DNA of 59,172 nucleotides, taken from NCBI RefSeq assembly GCF_030757795.1, contig NZ_JAUQWH010000041.1:1-59172 (forward strand). Direction: 5' to 3'. Below the pieces are notes generated by a model. The model was not told the DNA's origin. It saw only the letters and a list, made by a program, of their open reading frames with translations, and did not search any database. This DNA is from Actinoplanes oryzae (GTDB lineage Bacteria > Actinomycetota > Actinomycetes > Mycobacteriales > Micromonosporaceae). How positions within the stretch are numbered: the stretch's first letter is position 1; the number at the start of each line of letters is the position of its first letter. Shown here piece after piece: positions 8,923-17,496 of this stretch. Both the position numbers and the translations under genes were made by a program.

Positions 8923-9867
8923 ATGGTCGAGCCAGACGTGGACGGCACCGCCTCGACTGCGGTCGTCGACGCGCCTGTGCGCGACAACACGGGCGTCCTG
9001 CTCCGGGTGCGCACCCTGCTCCCCGAGTTCACCGGCGCGCTGCAGCGGGTGGCGGAGCAGGTCCTGAGCGACCCGGCCGGCGCGTCCCGCGCGACGATCG
9101 TCGAGCTCGCCGAGCGCAGCGGCACCTCGCCGGCCACGGTCACCCGCTTCTGCCGGGCGCTGGGCTTCGAGGGCTACTCCGAGCTGCGGCTGGGCATCGC
9201 CGCCGAGACCGGCCGGGCCCGCTCGGCCGGCTGGACCGTCGACATCGGCCGCGAGATCCAGCCCGGCGACCCCCTCGAACGAGTCCTCGCGCAGATCATG
9301 GCGGCCGACACCCAGGCGATGCACGACACCGCCGAGCTGCTCGACCTCGCCGAGGTGGAGCGGGCCGCCGTGGCGATCGCGGCGGCGCCCCGGGTCAACA
9401 TCTTCGGGGCCAGCGGCAGCGCGCTGGTCGGCGAGGAGATGCAGTTCAGCCTGCACCGCATCGGCGTCGCGGCGTGGGCGTGGACCGACGTGCACAACGG
9501 TCTCGCGAGCGCGGCGCTGTCGCGTACGGGGGACGTGGCCCTCGGGATCTCGCACTCGGGCGAGACCGGCGAGACCATCGAGCTGCTCGCCGAGGCCAGC
9601 AGCCGGGGTGCCACCACCATCGCCCTGACCAGTTTCCCGCGCTCGCCGCTGGCGGAGCTGGCCGACATCGTCCTGCTCACCGCCACCCAGGCGACGACCT
9701 TCCGGCCGGACGCGCTCTCCGCGCGGCACCCGCAGCTGGTCGTCCTGGACCTCCTGTACGTCGCCGTCGCGCAGCGCACGCACGAGCGCTCCAACGCGGC
9801 CTTCCAGCGCACTGCCCGAGCCGTCAGCGGTCACAAGGCCGTGAAGGACGGCAGCCCCACCCCATAG
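8923..9867 (+). CDS. MurR/RpiR family transcriptional regulator (HTH-SIS)
   Basis: 314 residues. The N-terminal third is the RpiR helix-turn-helix (ATIVELAERSGTSPATVTRF near residues 58-77). The C-terminal half is a SIS domain that binds phosphosugars, with NIFGASGSALVGEEM (about 159) and LGISHSGETGETIELL (about 208). ATG 8923 has GAAGGGA seven bases upstream. Regulators of this family usually sense amino-sugar phosphates. Sitting 62 bases upstream of ngcE, it probably controls N-acetylglucosamine/chitobiose uptake in response to GlcNAc-6-P or GlcN-6-P; that is inference. The classical NgcR of Streptomyces belongs to another family, so this is a different regulatory solution. Confidence 0.9.
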   Translation: MVEPDVDGTASTAVVDAPVRDNTGVLLRVRTLLPEFTGALQRVAEQVLSDPAGASRATIVELAERSGTSPATVTRFCRALGFEGYSELRLGIAAETGRARSAGWTVDIGREIQPGDPLERVLAQIMAADTQAMHDTAELLDLAEVERAAVAIAAAPRVNIFGASGSALVGEEMQFSLHRIGVAAWAWTDVHNGLASAALSRTGDVALGISHSGETGETIELLAEASSRGATTIALTSFPRSPLAELADIVLLTATQATTFRPDALSARHPQLVVLDLLYVAVAQRTHERSNAAFQRTARAVSGHKAVKDGSPTP

Positions 9868-9929
9868 AGCTTTCCCGGCTCCAAGCGCACCACCGTTCGG
9901 CACCGGATCACACCCTGAGGAGTAAGTGC

Positions 9930-11363
9930 ATGACCGACATCTTGAAGCCCGAGGTCGACCGCCGGACGCTGCTGCGCCGCGCGGCCGCCGTCGGCCTGCT
10001 GGCCACCCCCGCGGTGAGCATGCTCAGCGCGTGCCTCGGCGGTGGCAGCAGCGACGACGACACCGCCGACAAGCCGGCCGGCGAGGTCTCGGCGACCAAC
10101 CCGCTGGGCATCAAGGAGGACGCGCCGCTGGAGATCGTGATCTTCAACGGTGGCCTCGGCACCAAGTACGCGACCGACGTCGACATCCCGTCGTACAACA
10201 AGCTCTTCCCGAACTCCAAGGTCACCTTCAACCAGACCGAGGAGATCTCGACCGTCGTCCAGCCCCGGTTCACCGCGGGCGACCCGCCGGACATGATCAA
10301 CAACTCCGGCTCGAAGCTCATGGACCAGGGCGCGCTCGTCTCGGCCGGCCAGGTGCAGGACCTGACCGAGCTGTTCGCGGCCCCGTCCGTGGACATCGCC
10401 GGCAAGACCGTCAAGGACACCCTGATCCCCGGCACCGTGGAGCAGGGCACGTTCAACGGCAAGCCGTACGTGCTCAACTACGCCTTCACCGTCTTCGGCC
10501 TCTGGTACTCCGGCAAGCTGTTCAAGGACAACGGCTGGACCGTCCCCACCACGTGGGCGGACTTCACGGCGCTGCTCGACAAGATGAAGGCCAAGGGCAT
10601 CACGCCGTACGGCTACGCCGGCGCCAACGCCCCGTACTACCAGTACACGGCGATCCTCACCAGCGCCGCCAAGATCGGTGGCGCCGACGTCCTCAAGAAC
10701 ATCGACAACCTCGAGCCGGGCGCCTGGACCAGCGACGCCGTCAAGCAGGCCGCGGCGGCCTGGGCCGAGGTCGGCGCCAAGTACTCCAACAAGGCGTTCC
10801 TCGGCCTCAAGCACACCGAGGTCCAGCTCCAGCAGAACCAGTACAAGGTCGGCCTCTACCCGTCCGGCTCGTGGCTGGAGAACGAGCAGGCCAAGGACAC
10901 CCCGGCCGGCTTCGACTACCAGCTGATGCCGATCCCGAGCGTCACCACCGCCGACAAGCTGCCCGTCACCGCCCTGTACGCGGCGGCCGGCGAGCAGTAC
11001 TTCGTCGCCAGCAAGGGCAAGAACCCGCGCGGCGGCATGGAGTTCCTGCGGCACATGCTCTCCAAGGCCGGCGCCGTGGGCTTCACCCAGCTCACCAAGA
11101 CGCTGACCGTCGTCGCCGGTGCCACCGACGGCATGGAGATCAGCGCCGGCCTCACCTCCGGCAACAAGGCGCTCGGCGCGGCCGGTGCCGACACCTTCAG
11201 CTTCCGCTTCGACACCTGGTACAAGAAGCTGGACGACGAGGTGCGCGCCGCGACCAACGAGCTGATGTACCAGGGCGGCACCGCCGACAAGTTCTGCGAG
11301 CGCATCCAGAAGGTCGCCGACGCCGTCAAGGCCGACTCCTCCATCGAGAAGTTCTCCCGCTGA
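9930..11363 (+). CDS. ngcE: N-acetylglucosamine/chitobiose ABC transporter binding lipoprotein
   Basis: 477 residues with GAGGAG eight bases before ATG. The N-terminus combines a twin-arginine signal (DRRTLLRRAAAVG) with a lipobox (LSAC, cysteine near residue 33), so it is a Tat-exported lipoprotein held at the outer face of the membrane. The mature part is a family 1 solute-binding protein and closely resembles NgcE of the Streptomyces chitin-sugar transporter, including the GGLGTKYATDVDIP segment soon after the lipid anchor. NgcE binds GlcNAc and N,N'-diacetylchitobiose released by chitinases. ngcF and ngcG follow. No ATPase gene is present; such systems share an MsiK-type ATPase, for example the one at 21449. 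Confidence 0.92.
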   Translation: MTDILKPEVDRRTLLRRAAAVGLLATPAVSMLSACLGGGSSDDDTADKPAGEVSATNPLGIKEDAPLEIVIFNGGLGTKYATDVDIPSYNKLFPNSKVTFNQTEEISTVVQPRFTAGDPPDMINNSGSKLMDQGALVSAGQVQDLTELFAAPSVDIAGKTVKDTLIPGTVEQGTFNGKPYVLNYAFTVFGLWYSGKLFKDNGWTVPTTWADFTALLDKMKAKGITPYGYAGANAPYYQYTAILTSAAKIGGADVLKNIDNLEPGAWTSDAVKQAAAAWAEVGAKYSNKAFLGLKHTEVQLQQNQYKVGLYPSGSWLENEQAKDTPAGFDYQLMPIPSVTTADKLPVTALYAAAGEQYFVASKGKNPRGGMEFLRHMLSKAGAVGFTQLTKTLTVVAGATDGMEISAGLTSGNKALGAAGADTFSFRFDTWYKKLDDEVRAATNELMYQGGTADKFCERIQKVADAVKADSSIEKFSR

Positions 11364-11370
11364 TTCCCCG

Positions 11371-11397
11371 GGGCCCGCGGTCTCCCGCCGCGGGCCC
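11371..11397 (+). promoter_or_regulatory. Hairpin between ngcE and ngcF
   Basis: GGGCCCGCGG pairs with CCGCGGGCCC around a 7-base loop, just after the ngcE stop and about 30 bases before ngcF. Such hairpins behind binding-protein genes commonly protect the upstream mRNA or partly terminate, giving more binding protein than permease. The function here is inferred. Confidence 0.75.
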
Positions 11398-11426
11398 TTC
11401 CCCCATAGACGGACGGAGCTAGCACC

Positions 11427-12341
11427 ATGAAGCACGGCAGGTACCCGTTCATCATCGGCTTCCTGATCGTGCCGGTGGCGATCTACGCGACGTTCGTCGT
11501 GTATCCCTACATCCAGGCCTTCAACCTGTCCTTCACCAACTGGCGCGGCTTCTCGCCGGACTTCGAGTACATCGGGTTCGACAACTTCACGAAGCTGTTC
11601 CAGGACAGCACGTTCTGGAAGGCCATCCAGCACCACATCGTGCTGCTGATAGCCATGCCGCTGCTGACCATCGCCATCGCGCTCTTCTTCGCCTTCCTGC
11701 TCAACGTGGGCGGCGGCAGCAAGGGCGGCCTGATGCGCGGCGTACGCGGCTCCTGGTTCTACCGCGTGATCTTCTTCTTCCCGCAGCTGCTGGCCCTCGC
11801 GCTGGTGGCGGTCATCTTCAACCGGGTCTACTCGCCGGACGAGAGCGGCCTGATCAACGGCCTGCTGCACCAGGTCGGGGTGGACCAGCCGGTGCTGTTC
11901 CTCGCGGACAAGAACCTCGCCCTGTGGTCGATCATCGCCGTGCTCGTCTGGCAGGGCGTCGGCTTCTACGTCGTGCTCTTCTCGGCCGGCATGGGCTCGA
12001 TCCCCACCGAGATCTACGAGGCGGCGGCGCTCGACGGCGCCACCCGCGGCACCCTGTTCTTCAAGGTGACGCTGCCGCTGCTGTGGAGCACGCTGCAGGT
12101 GGCCTGGGTCTACCTCGGCATCGCGGCCTTCGACGCCTTCGCCCTGGTCAACGTCATGTCCGTGGACCGCGGTGGTCCCGACGGCGCGACCACGGTGCTC
12201 GGCCTCGAGATCTTCCGCAACATGCAGGACTACGGGCAGTACGGCTACGCCTCCGCGATGGGTGTCGTGCTCTTCTTCCTGACCCTCACGTTCGCCGCGC
12301 TGACCCTGCGGGTCACCCGGCGCGACACCGTCGAGCTCTGA
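11427..12341 (+). CDS. ngcF: ABC sugar transporter permease NgcF
   Basis: 304 residues, a MalF-type inner-membrane permease with about six membrane helices starting near residue 8. The EAA loop that contacts the ATPase is EAAALDGATRGTLFFKVTLP near residue 197. It follows ngcE by 63 bases and is followed after 16 bases by the second permease. The ribosome site is ACGGAG. It forms the membrane channel together with NgcG for GlcNAc/chitobiose. Confidence 0.92.
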   Translation: MKHGRYPFIIGFLIVPVAIYATFVVYPYIQAFNLSFTNWRGFSPDFEYIGFDNFTKLFQDSTFWKAIQHHIVLLIAMPLLTIAIALFFAFLLNVGGGSKGGLMRGVRGSWFYRVIFFFPQLLALALVAVIFNRVYSPDESGLINGLLHQVGVDQPVLFLADKNLALWSIIAVLVWQGVGFYVVLFSAGMGSIPTEIYEAAALDGATRGTLFFKVTLPLLWSTLQVAWVYLGIAAFDAFALVNVMSVDRGGPDGATTVLGLEIFRNMQDYGQYGYASAMGVVLFFLTLTFAALTLRVTRRDTVEL

Positions 12342-12357
12342 GCCGGGAGCGTTCATC

Positions 12358-13290
12358 ATGACCAACTCCACCGACGTGCACACCCCGGTGCCCGGCACCG
12401 TCGACTATCCCGGGAGCCGCAAGAGCCCGGCCGCGGCGAGCCACGACGCCAAGGAGGGCCGGCTCTTCAGCGGCTTCGCGCACATCGCGCTGGCCGTCTG
12501 GGGCATCCTCGTCATCGCGCCGCTGATCTGGGTGATCCTGGCGTCGTTCAAGAGCAACACCGAGATCTTCACCCACGCGCCGTTCAGCCTGCCGAGTTCG
12601 CTGTCCTGGGACACGTACAAGACGGCGTGGACCGAGGCCCACATCGGCCGCTACTTCCTCAACAGCGTGTTCGTCGTCGCCTGCAGCACCGCCGGCACGA
12701 TGATCTTCGGCTCGATGGCCGCGTACGTGCTCGCCCGCTACAAGTTCTGGGGCAACCGCGCGATCTACTACCTGTTCGTCTCGGGCCTGGCGTTCCCGGT
12801 CTTCATGGCGATCGTGCCGCTGTTCCTGATCCTCAAGAACCTGAGCCTGCTCAACACGTTCACCGGCCTGATCCTGGTCTACATCGCGTACTCGCTGCCG
12901 TTCACGGTCTTCTTCATGACCGCGTTCTTCAAGACGCTGCCGAACAGTGTCGCCGAGGCCGCCGTCGTCGACGGTGCCTCGCACACCCGGCTGTTCTTCC
13001 AGGTCATGCTGCCGATGGCCAAGTCCGGCCTGATCAGCATCACGATCTTCAACCTGGTCGGTCAGTGGAACCAGTACCTGCTGCCGGTCGCCATCATGCA
13101 GGGCGCCGGCGCCGACTCGAAGTGGGTGCTCACCCAGGGCATCGCGAACATCTCGGTGTCGGCCGGTTACCAGGCCAACTGGGCCGCGCTGTTCGCCGCG
13201 CTCACCCTCTCGATGCTGCCGATGATCATCATGTACGCCTTCTTCCAGCGCCAGATCCAGGCGGGTCTGACCGCCGGCTCCACGAAGTAG
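12358..13290 (+). CDS. ngcG: ABC sugar transporter permease NgcG
   Basis: 310 residues, a MalG-type permease. A hydrophilic N-terminal 35 residues precede TM1; the EAA loop is EAAVVDGASHTRLFFQVMLP near residue 201, and the protein ends in the usual FFQRQIQAGLTAGSTK. It completes the NgcEFG set. It begins 16 bases after ngcF with GGGAGC upstream. The region after its stop holds a palindromic repeat cluster that may end the transcript. Confidence 0.92.
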   Translation: MTNSTDVHTPVPGTVDYPGSRKSPAAASHDAKEGRLFSGFAHIALAVWGILVIAPLIWVILASFKSNTEIFTHAPFSLPSSLSWDTYKTAWTEAHIGRYFLNSVFVVACSTAGTMIFGSMAAYVLARYKFWGNRAIYYLFVSGLAFPVFMAIVPLFLILKNLSLLNTFTGLILVYIAYSLPFTVFFMTAFFKTLPNSVAEAAVVDGASHTRLFFQVMLPMAKSGLISITIFNLVGQWNQYLLPVAIMQGAGADSKWVLTQGIANISVSAGYQANWAALFAALTLSMLPMIIMYAFFQRQIQAGLTAGSTK

Positions 13291-13295
13291 CGCAC

Positions 13296-13414
13296 AGCGG
13301 CGCCGCTCCCTGGTCGATCCCGGGGAGCGGCGCCGCTGCCCGGTCCCTGGTCGATCCCGCAGAGCGGCGCCGCTGCCCGGTCCCTCCCGGCCCCTCTTGG
13401 AGAGCGGCGCCGGT
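13296..13414. repeat. Four copies of the palindrome AGCGGCGCCGCT
   Basis: Perfect 12-base palindromes occur at 13296, 13326 and 13363, with an imperfect copy at 13403. They are separated by repeats of CCCTGGTCGATCCC or related sequence. They fill the gap between the convergent ngcG and protease genes. Copies can pair with themselves or each other, so the cluster may act as a two-way transcription stop, although there is no T-run. Confidence 0.8.
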
Positions 13415-13420
13415 TTCGCG

Positions 13421-14254
13421 TCAGAGGCCGGGCACGTGGGAGCGCAGGAAGTACCACGCGGCGCTGCGCCGGTCGACCCGGTTGTAGAGCCCGACCCACG
13501 TCGCCGACACGCTTCCTCCCCGGCAGGTGGTCCGGTCGAAGGACCCGCCCGTCACGGCGAAGAGCGTCGGGGCGCCCCGCTCCCACTCGAACGTCGGGCC
13601 GCCACTGTCACCCCGGGCCGTACCGCCGTTGACCGACGTCACATAGGTCACCTGATCGGGCAGCCGGCACGGCGCCCCCAGGCTGCGCGGGCTCGCCACC
13701 CGCACCTCGGCCACCCGGGGCAGGCTCTGCCGGTCGCCGCGGCCGTCGGCGGTCTCCCCGAAGCCGTACACATAGGCATTGACCCCCGCCGGAAGCGGCC
13801 CGCCCGCGATCCGCGCCGGCGCGACGTCCTCGACCGGCTTGCTCAGCTTGAGCAGCGCGACGTCACCGACCCCGCTCCGCTCGTCGTAGCCACGCATGCG
13901 CCAGACCTCCGACGCCGTCCGGGTCTGCGCCTTGTTGCGCGCGCTGACGTTCACGAACACCTTGATCTTGCCGGCCCGGTACGGCTTCCCCTGCCGCTCA
14001 CCCTTGTTGGTGCAATGCTGCGCCGTCACCACCCACCGGTCGGCGACCAGCGTGCCGGTGCAGTTGACGCCCCGGTCCCGCCAGCCGTCCTGCGCGAAGA
14101 TCCGCACCACCGCGGGCGCCAGCGACTTGCCGCGCTTCGACGCGGAGAACCCGTCGACAATGGCCCCGGCCGGCGCCGCTGTGGCGGTGACGCAGGCCGT
14201 TCCGAGGAGCGCCGACCCCAGAACGGTGCCCGCCACCTTGCGAAAAATGCTCAT
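13421..14254 (-). CDS. Secreted trypsin-like serine protease
   Basis: 277 residues from ATG 14254, with an AAAGAAGGTAG ribosome site. I prefer it to the in-frame ATG 14506 because the signal peptide begins exactly here (MSIFRKVAGTVLG, cleavage likely after an Ala near residue 28). The chymotrypsin-family triad is complete: His80 in TAQHC, Asp131 in GDVALLKL and Ser217 in GDSGGP. A second cysteine pair is likely around residues 196 and 232. It should be an extracellular endopeptidase. It lacks a long propeptide, so activation may happen at the new N-terminus after signal cleavage (AIVDGF resembles IVGG). The substrate is unknown. Confidence 0.93.
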   Translation of the reverse strand: MSIFRKVAGTVLGSALLGTACVTATAAPAGAIVDGFSASKRGKSLAPAVVRIFAQDGWRDRGVNCTGTLVADRWVVTAQHCTNKGERQGKPYRAGKIKVFVNVSARNKAQTRTASEVWRMRGYDERSGVGDVALLKLSKPVEDVAPARIAGGPLPAGVNAYVYGFGETADGRGDRQSLPRVAEVRVASPRSLGAPCRLPDQVTYVTSVNGGTARGDSGGPTFEWERGAPTLFAVTGGSFDRTTCRGGSVSATWVGLYNRVDRRSAAWYFLRSHVPGL

Positions 14255-14526
14255 AGCTACCTTCTTTCCGCTTCCGTGGCCTTTCCGGGGAAACGCTAGA
14301 AGGGCCGGAGCCGGTAGGCATCGCCCGTTCCACGGCATGCGTCCCGCCACTCCGGCGACCCCGAAGGTGGCCATGGCCCGGGCGGGCGTGCCGCCACGGC
14401 GACGCCGCTGGCATGACAATCCGTGATCGATGACTGGCGCTCGATAGCGGTCGCTGCTTCTCTTGGACACATACGGCGCCGCGGCGGCATCGTGAGTGCC
14501 CGTCATGAGTCACGGAAAAGCGTGAC

Positions 14527-14799
14527 GTGGGCGCCCTCTGGGTCGCGAAGATCCACATCAGCGCCCGCGTGGAAGAGAAGATCAACTCAAAGCATCAGAT
14601 CACGGCCGACGAAGTACGGGCAGCGGTCGAATGCGTCGAAGGCCTCGACTACAAGTACAGCTTCCATGAGGTGCGCGGCTGGCGTTGGCTGGTCAAGACA
14701 CGAATCCGCGGCAGGCCGGTCATGGTGGTGCTCTACGAGGCGGCTGACCCGCTGGGTGACATCTATCGGCTCGGAGGCGCACATTTCACCGACGGCTAG
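14527..14799 (+). CDS. Small BrnT/DUF4258-like protein, possible toxin
   Basis: 90 residues from GTG. The pattern of an early VEEKI helix, TADEVRAAVE, then alternating strands KYSFHEVRGWRWLVKTRI and RPVMVVLYE resembles the small RelE-fold proteins of the BrnT/DUF4258 group. In those, a helix with Asp/Glu-Val precedes a beta sheet. The next gene encodes a short acidic protein 24 bases downstream. Together they look like a toxin-antitoxin-type pair, but no catalytic residues can be asserted and the ribosome site is weak. A GTG five bases upstream is in another frame. Confidence 0.6.
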   Translation: MGALWVAKIHISARVEEKINSKHQITADEVRAAVECVEGLDYKYSFHEVRGWRWLVKTRIRGRPVMVVLYEAADPLGDIYRLGGAHFTDG

Positions 14800-14823
14800 C
14801 TCGCTCATGAGACGGGAGGCATG

Positions 14824-15021
14824 ATGAAGACCATGCGCGACGACGACTTCTACGAGGAGGACGAGCCGGTTCAGGACCTGCTCGCAGAGTTCGACGGAGC
14901 TGCCGAGGGTGGCAAGACGCAGCGACCGCCACAAGGTCAGACGCAGTGGCTCGTCGTCGTCGGGGTTGCTTCCGACAGCTCGCATCGCGACCGGGACACG
15001 TCGAGATTCTTCGCTGCCTGA
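14824..15021 (+). CDS. Small acidic protein, partner of the preceding gene
   Basis: 65 residues beginning MKTMRDDDFYEEDEPVQDLL. The N-terminal half is strongly acidic and the C-terminal half holds a short hydrophobic strand (QWLVVVGVA). GGGAGG at 14814-14819 is one base from ATG 14821 and four from ATG 14824, so the latter is the likelier start. The acidic FYEEDEPV segment looks like those found next to DUF4258-type small proteins. An antitoxin role is inference. Its TGA overlaps the next ATG (TGATG), which implies coupled translation. Confidence 0.6.
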   Translation: MKTMRDDDFYEEDEPVQDLLAEFDGAAEGGKTQRPPQGQTQWLVVVGVASDSSHRDRDTSRFFAA

Positions 15022-15443
15022 TGGCGCCACCGCTCGACCTGCAGTTGATCCTCTGCGACGCGGCGCAAGCCGATCCGGCGTCGGGCAAGGTGCACATGCT
15101 CGGAGCTGGCTGGTCCCGAACAGCTTCGCCGGTGACCCATGCCGTGGTCGTTCTCGTCAAAGTGCCCTGGGAGCTACTCGATCGGCGCATCCCGCTCTCC
15201 CTCTCCTTGAGCGCCGCGGACGGAAGCGTGGTGTCGTTCGACACCCCGGACGGGCGCCGTGAGATCGCGGCCGACGGTGAGATCGGCACCGGGCGGCCGG
15301 ACGATCTTCCGGCAGGAAGCTGTCTGGACGCCTCCTTCGCGCTCAACGTCTCGCCCCTCCCGCTGGCGCCCGGCCGTTACTCCTGGAGGCTGCGCTTGGC
15401 CGGCGAGACCCGATACGCGACTTTCACCGTCGAGGCGCGGTAG
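15021..15443 (+). CDS. Conserved hypothetical protein (DUF6941-like)
   Basis: 140 residues. The opening DLQLILCDAAQADPASGKVHMLGAGWS matches the style of a small actinobacterial family (DUF6941-like) that starts with an LILCD motif and a GKLY/GKVH...GGGW-like turn, followed by beta-rich sequence with alternating hydrophobics. The C-terminal PGRYSWRLRLAGE suggests an immunoglobulin-like or beta-sandwich fold. The function is unknown. It is translationally coupled to the small acidic protein. Confidence 0.7.
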   Translation: MAPPLDLQLILCDAAQADPASGKVHMLGAGWSRTASPVTHAVVVLVKVPWELLDRRIPLSLSLSAADGSVVSFDTPDGRREIAADGEIGTGRPDDLPAGSCLDASFALNVSPLPLAPGRYSWRLRLAGETRYATFTVEAR

Positions 15444-15624
15444 GGCGACGTCTGTCGCAGGTCGGGCAGTCGCCGATCTCCGCCGGTCCGAGTCGCTGGG
15501 CAACGTGCTGGAGCAACAAGCCGACGCCGCTGCGTGCTGGGCGACGCCGACCGATGACGAGGGGCGCGGTCTCATCGTCGCGGGGCGGCAAAGAATTGTC
15601 GTACCCCGGCGGCAGAATGAGTTC

Positions 15625-17472
15625 GTGCTGGTAGCCGTGGTTCCGCTGGACGGTGGTCGGCGCGGTGCTGGGCTGCTCCAGGCCGTGTCCGCCGACGGCA
15701 CGGTGCTGTCCGCGCCCGAGCGGGTGGACGATCTGCCCGCTGCGATCGCCGAGCGCGAGCGGGAGGGGTCGCCGCGCTGGCTCTGGGCTGCCACGGCCGA
15801 GATCTATCCGCCGCTGCTGCGGGCCGGGGTGCGGGTCGCGCGCTGTCACGACGTCGAGCTGACCGAGGCGCTGCTGTCCGGGCATGCGGGCCGGTGGGGC
15901 GAGCCGCGGTCGCTGGCCGCCGCCTTTGCCCGGCTCACCGGGGCTCCCGTGCCGCCCGATCCGGTGCCGCGCAGTGCGGAGCCGCCCGGGTTCGCTCAGG
16001 CGGCGCTCTTCGAGACCGGGGCGGCGCCGCCGCCGGTTGCTCCGGAGCGTGTGCTGGAGAGCCTGGTCCGGGTCTATGCCGACCAGCATCGCCGGATCAA
16101 CGCGCTCGCCGAGACGCCCTCGCCCGGGGCAGGCGCTGCCTTCGCCGGCCCGTTGTCCGCCGGCCCGTTGTCCGCCGGCCCGTTGTCCGCTGGGCCGTCG
16201 TCCGCCGGCTTGGCTGCGGCGGGTGGAGGTGGTGCGCCGGTCGTTGCGGGGCGGTCGGTGGCGTCGCGGAAGTTCGAGCTGCTCGTGGCGGCGGAGTCGG
16301 CGGGGGCGCTGGCCGGGGCGGAGATGGGGCATCTCGGGCTGCCGTGGCGCGCCGACGTGCACGATCGGCTGCTGCGGGAGCTGCTCGGGCCGCCGCAGCC
16401 GGTGGGGCCGCCCCGGCGGCTGGCCGAGCTGACGGCGGCGATCAATGACGCTTTCGGCGTACGGGGGCTGCATCCCGACTCCCCGGCCGAGGTGCTGCGG
16501 GCGTTCGCGCGCGCCGGGATCGACATTCCGAACACGCGCGCGTGGGTGCTGCGCAAGGTCGAGCATCCGGCCGTGGCGCCCCTGCTGGAGTACAAGGAGC
16601 TCTACCGCATCTGGACCGCGCACGGGTGGGCGTGGCTCGACGCGTGGGTGAGCGCGGGCCGGTTCCGGCCGGAGTACGTGCCGGGCGGGGTCGTCTCGGG
16701 CCGCTGGGCCACCCGGGGCGGCGGGGCGTTGCAGGTGCCCAAGGTGGTGCGCCGGGCGGTGGTGGCCGACCCGGGCTGGACGTTCGTGGTGGCCGACGCC
16801 GGGCAGCTGGAGCCGCGCGTGCTGGCCGCGGTGTCCGGCGACTCCCGGCTGGCCGCGGCGGGCGAGGCGGACGACCTCTATGCCGCCCTGGCCGCCGACT
16901 CCTTCGCCGGCGACCGCCCCAAGGCGAAGGTCGCGCTGCTCGGCGCCATGTACGGCCAGACCGGCGGCGCCGCGATCCCCGCCCTCGCCGTGCTGCGCAA
17001 GCGCTATCCGACCGCCTTCGAGTATGTGGAGGCCGCCGCGCGCACCGGCGAGGCCGGGGGGCTGGTGCGCTCGTGGCTCGGCCGCACCTGCCCGCCGTCC
17101 GCGAGTGCCTGGCGCGACGCCGGTCTCGACCCGCCCGAGGAGGTCGCCGGGAGCGCCGACGCACCTCAGGGCGGCGCGCAGGGACGGGCCCGCGGCCGGT
17201 TCACCCGCAACTTCGTCATCCAGGCGACCGCGGCCGAATGGGCCCTGGTGCTGCTCGCGACCCTGCGCACCGAGCTGGCGGGCACCCGGGCGGAGCTGGT
17301 GCTCTACGTGCACGACGAGGTCGGCATCCACTGCCCCAAGGAGGAGGCCGACGCCGTGGTCGCCGCGGTCCGCACGGCCGCCGACCGGGCCGGTCGCCTC
17401 CTCTTCGGGCACACGGACGTCCGCTTCCCCCTCGACGTCGCCGTCGTCGAGTGCTACGCCGACGCGAAGTGA
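15625..17472 (+). CDS. Actinobacterial Pol I-like 3'-5' exonuclease/DNA polymerase
   Basis: 615 residues from GTG 15625 (VLVAVVPLDGG). The longer frame to 15259 overlaps the previous gene and is not protein-like. The C-terminal half is a family A polymerase: motif A with VVADAGQLEPRVLA (Asp near residue 389), motif B with PKAKVALLGAMYGQT (Lys and Tyr) and motif C with LYVHDEVGIHCP near residue 563. The N-terminal third corresponds to the exonuclease part, but I see no intact DxE active-site signature, so proofreading is doubtful, as in much of this family. A flexible linker at about residues 174-193 contains four (G)PLSA-type repeats. It is distinct from the essential polA. The role may be repair or translesion synthesis. 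Confidence 0.88.
   Translation: MLVAVVPLDGGRRGAGLLQAVSADGTVLSAPERVDDLPAAIAEREREGSPRWLWAATAEIYPPLLRAGVRVARCHDVELTEALLSGHAGRWGEPRSLAAAFARLTGAPVPPDPVPRSAEPPGFAQAALFETGAAPPPVAPERVLESLVRVYADQHRRINALAETPSPGAGAAFAGPLSAGPLSAGPLSAGPSSAGLAAAGGGGAPVVAGRSVASRKFELLVAAESAGALAGAEMGHLGLPWRADVHDRLLRELLGPPQPVGPPRRLAELTAAINDAFGVRGLHPDSPAEVLRAFARAGIDIPNTRAWVLRKVEHPAVAPLLEYKELYRIWTAHGWAWLDAWVSAGRFRPEYVPGGVVSGRWATRGGGALQVPKVVRRAVVADPGWTFVVADAGQLEPRVLAAVSGDSRLAAAGEADDLYAALAADSFAGDRPKAKVALLGAMYGQTGGAAIPALAVLRKRYPTAFEYVEAAARTGEAGGLVRSWLGRTCPPSASAWRDAGLDPPEEVAGSADAPQGGAQGRARGRFTRNFVIQATAAEWALVLLATLRTELAGTRAELVLYVHDEVGIHCPKEEADAVVAAVRTAADRAGRLLFGHTDVRFPLDVAVVECYADAK
16144..16206 (+). repeat. In-frame 15-base repeat in the polymerase linker
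   Basis: Tandem copies of about CCGTTGTCCGCCGGC encode GPLSA three times, then GPSSA and AGLA. It lies between the N-terminal domain and the polymerase core, where length change would be tolerated. Confidence 0.75.
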
Positions 17473-17496
17473 GAGGTCGAGGGCGCCAAGGGGGAC

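Noticed and set aside
9831..12398. 855-codon minus-strand frame opposite ngcEFG
   Set aside because: Antisense shadow; ngcE, ngcF and ngcG have signal, membrane and EAA motifs on the other strand.
13421..14506. 84-residue N-terminal extension of the protease
   Set aside because: The signal peptide starts exactly at the internal ATG 14254, which has its own ribosome site.
15259..15624. N-terminal extension of the DNA polymerase
   Set aside because: It overlaps the DUF6941-like gene and shows no family resemblance; known family members begin at about VLVAVVP.
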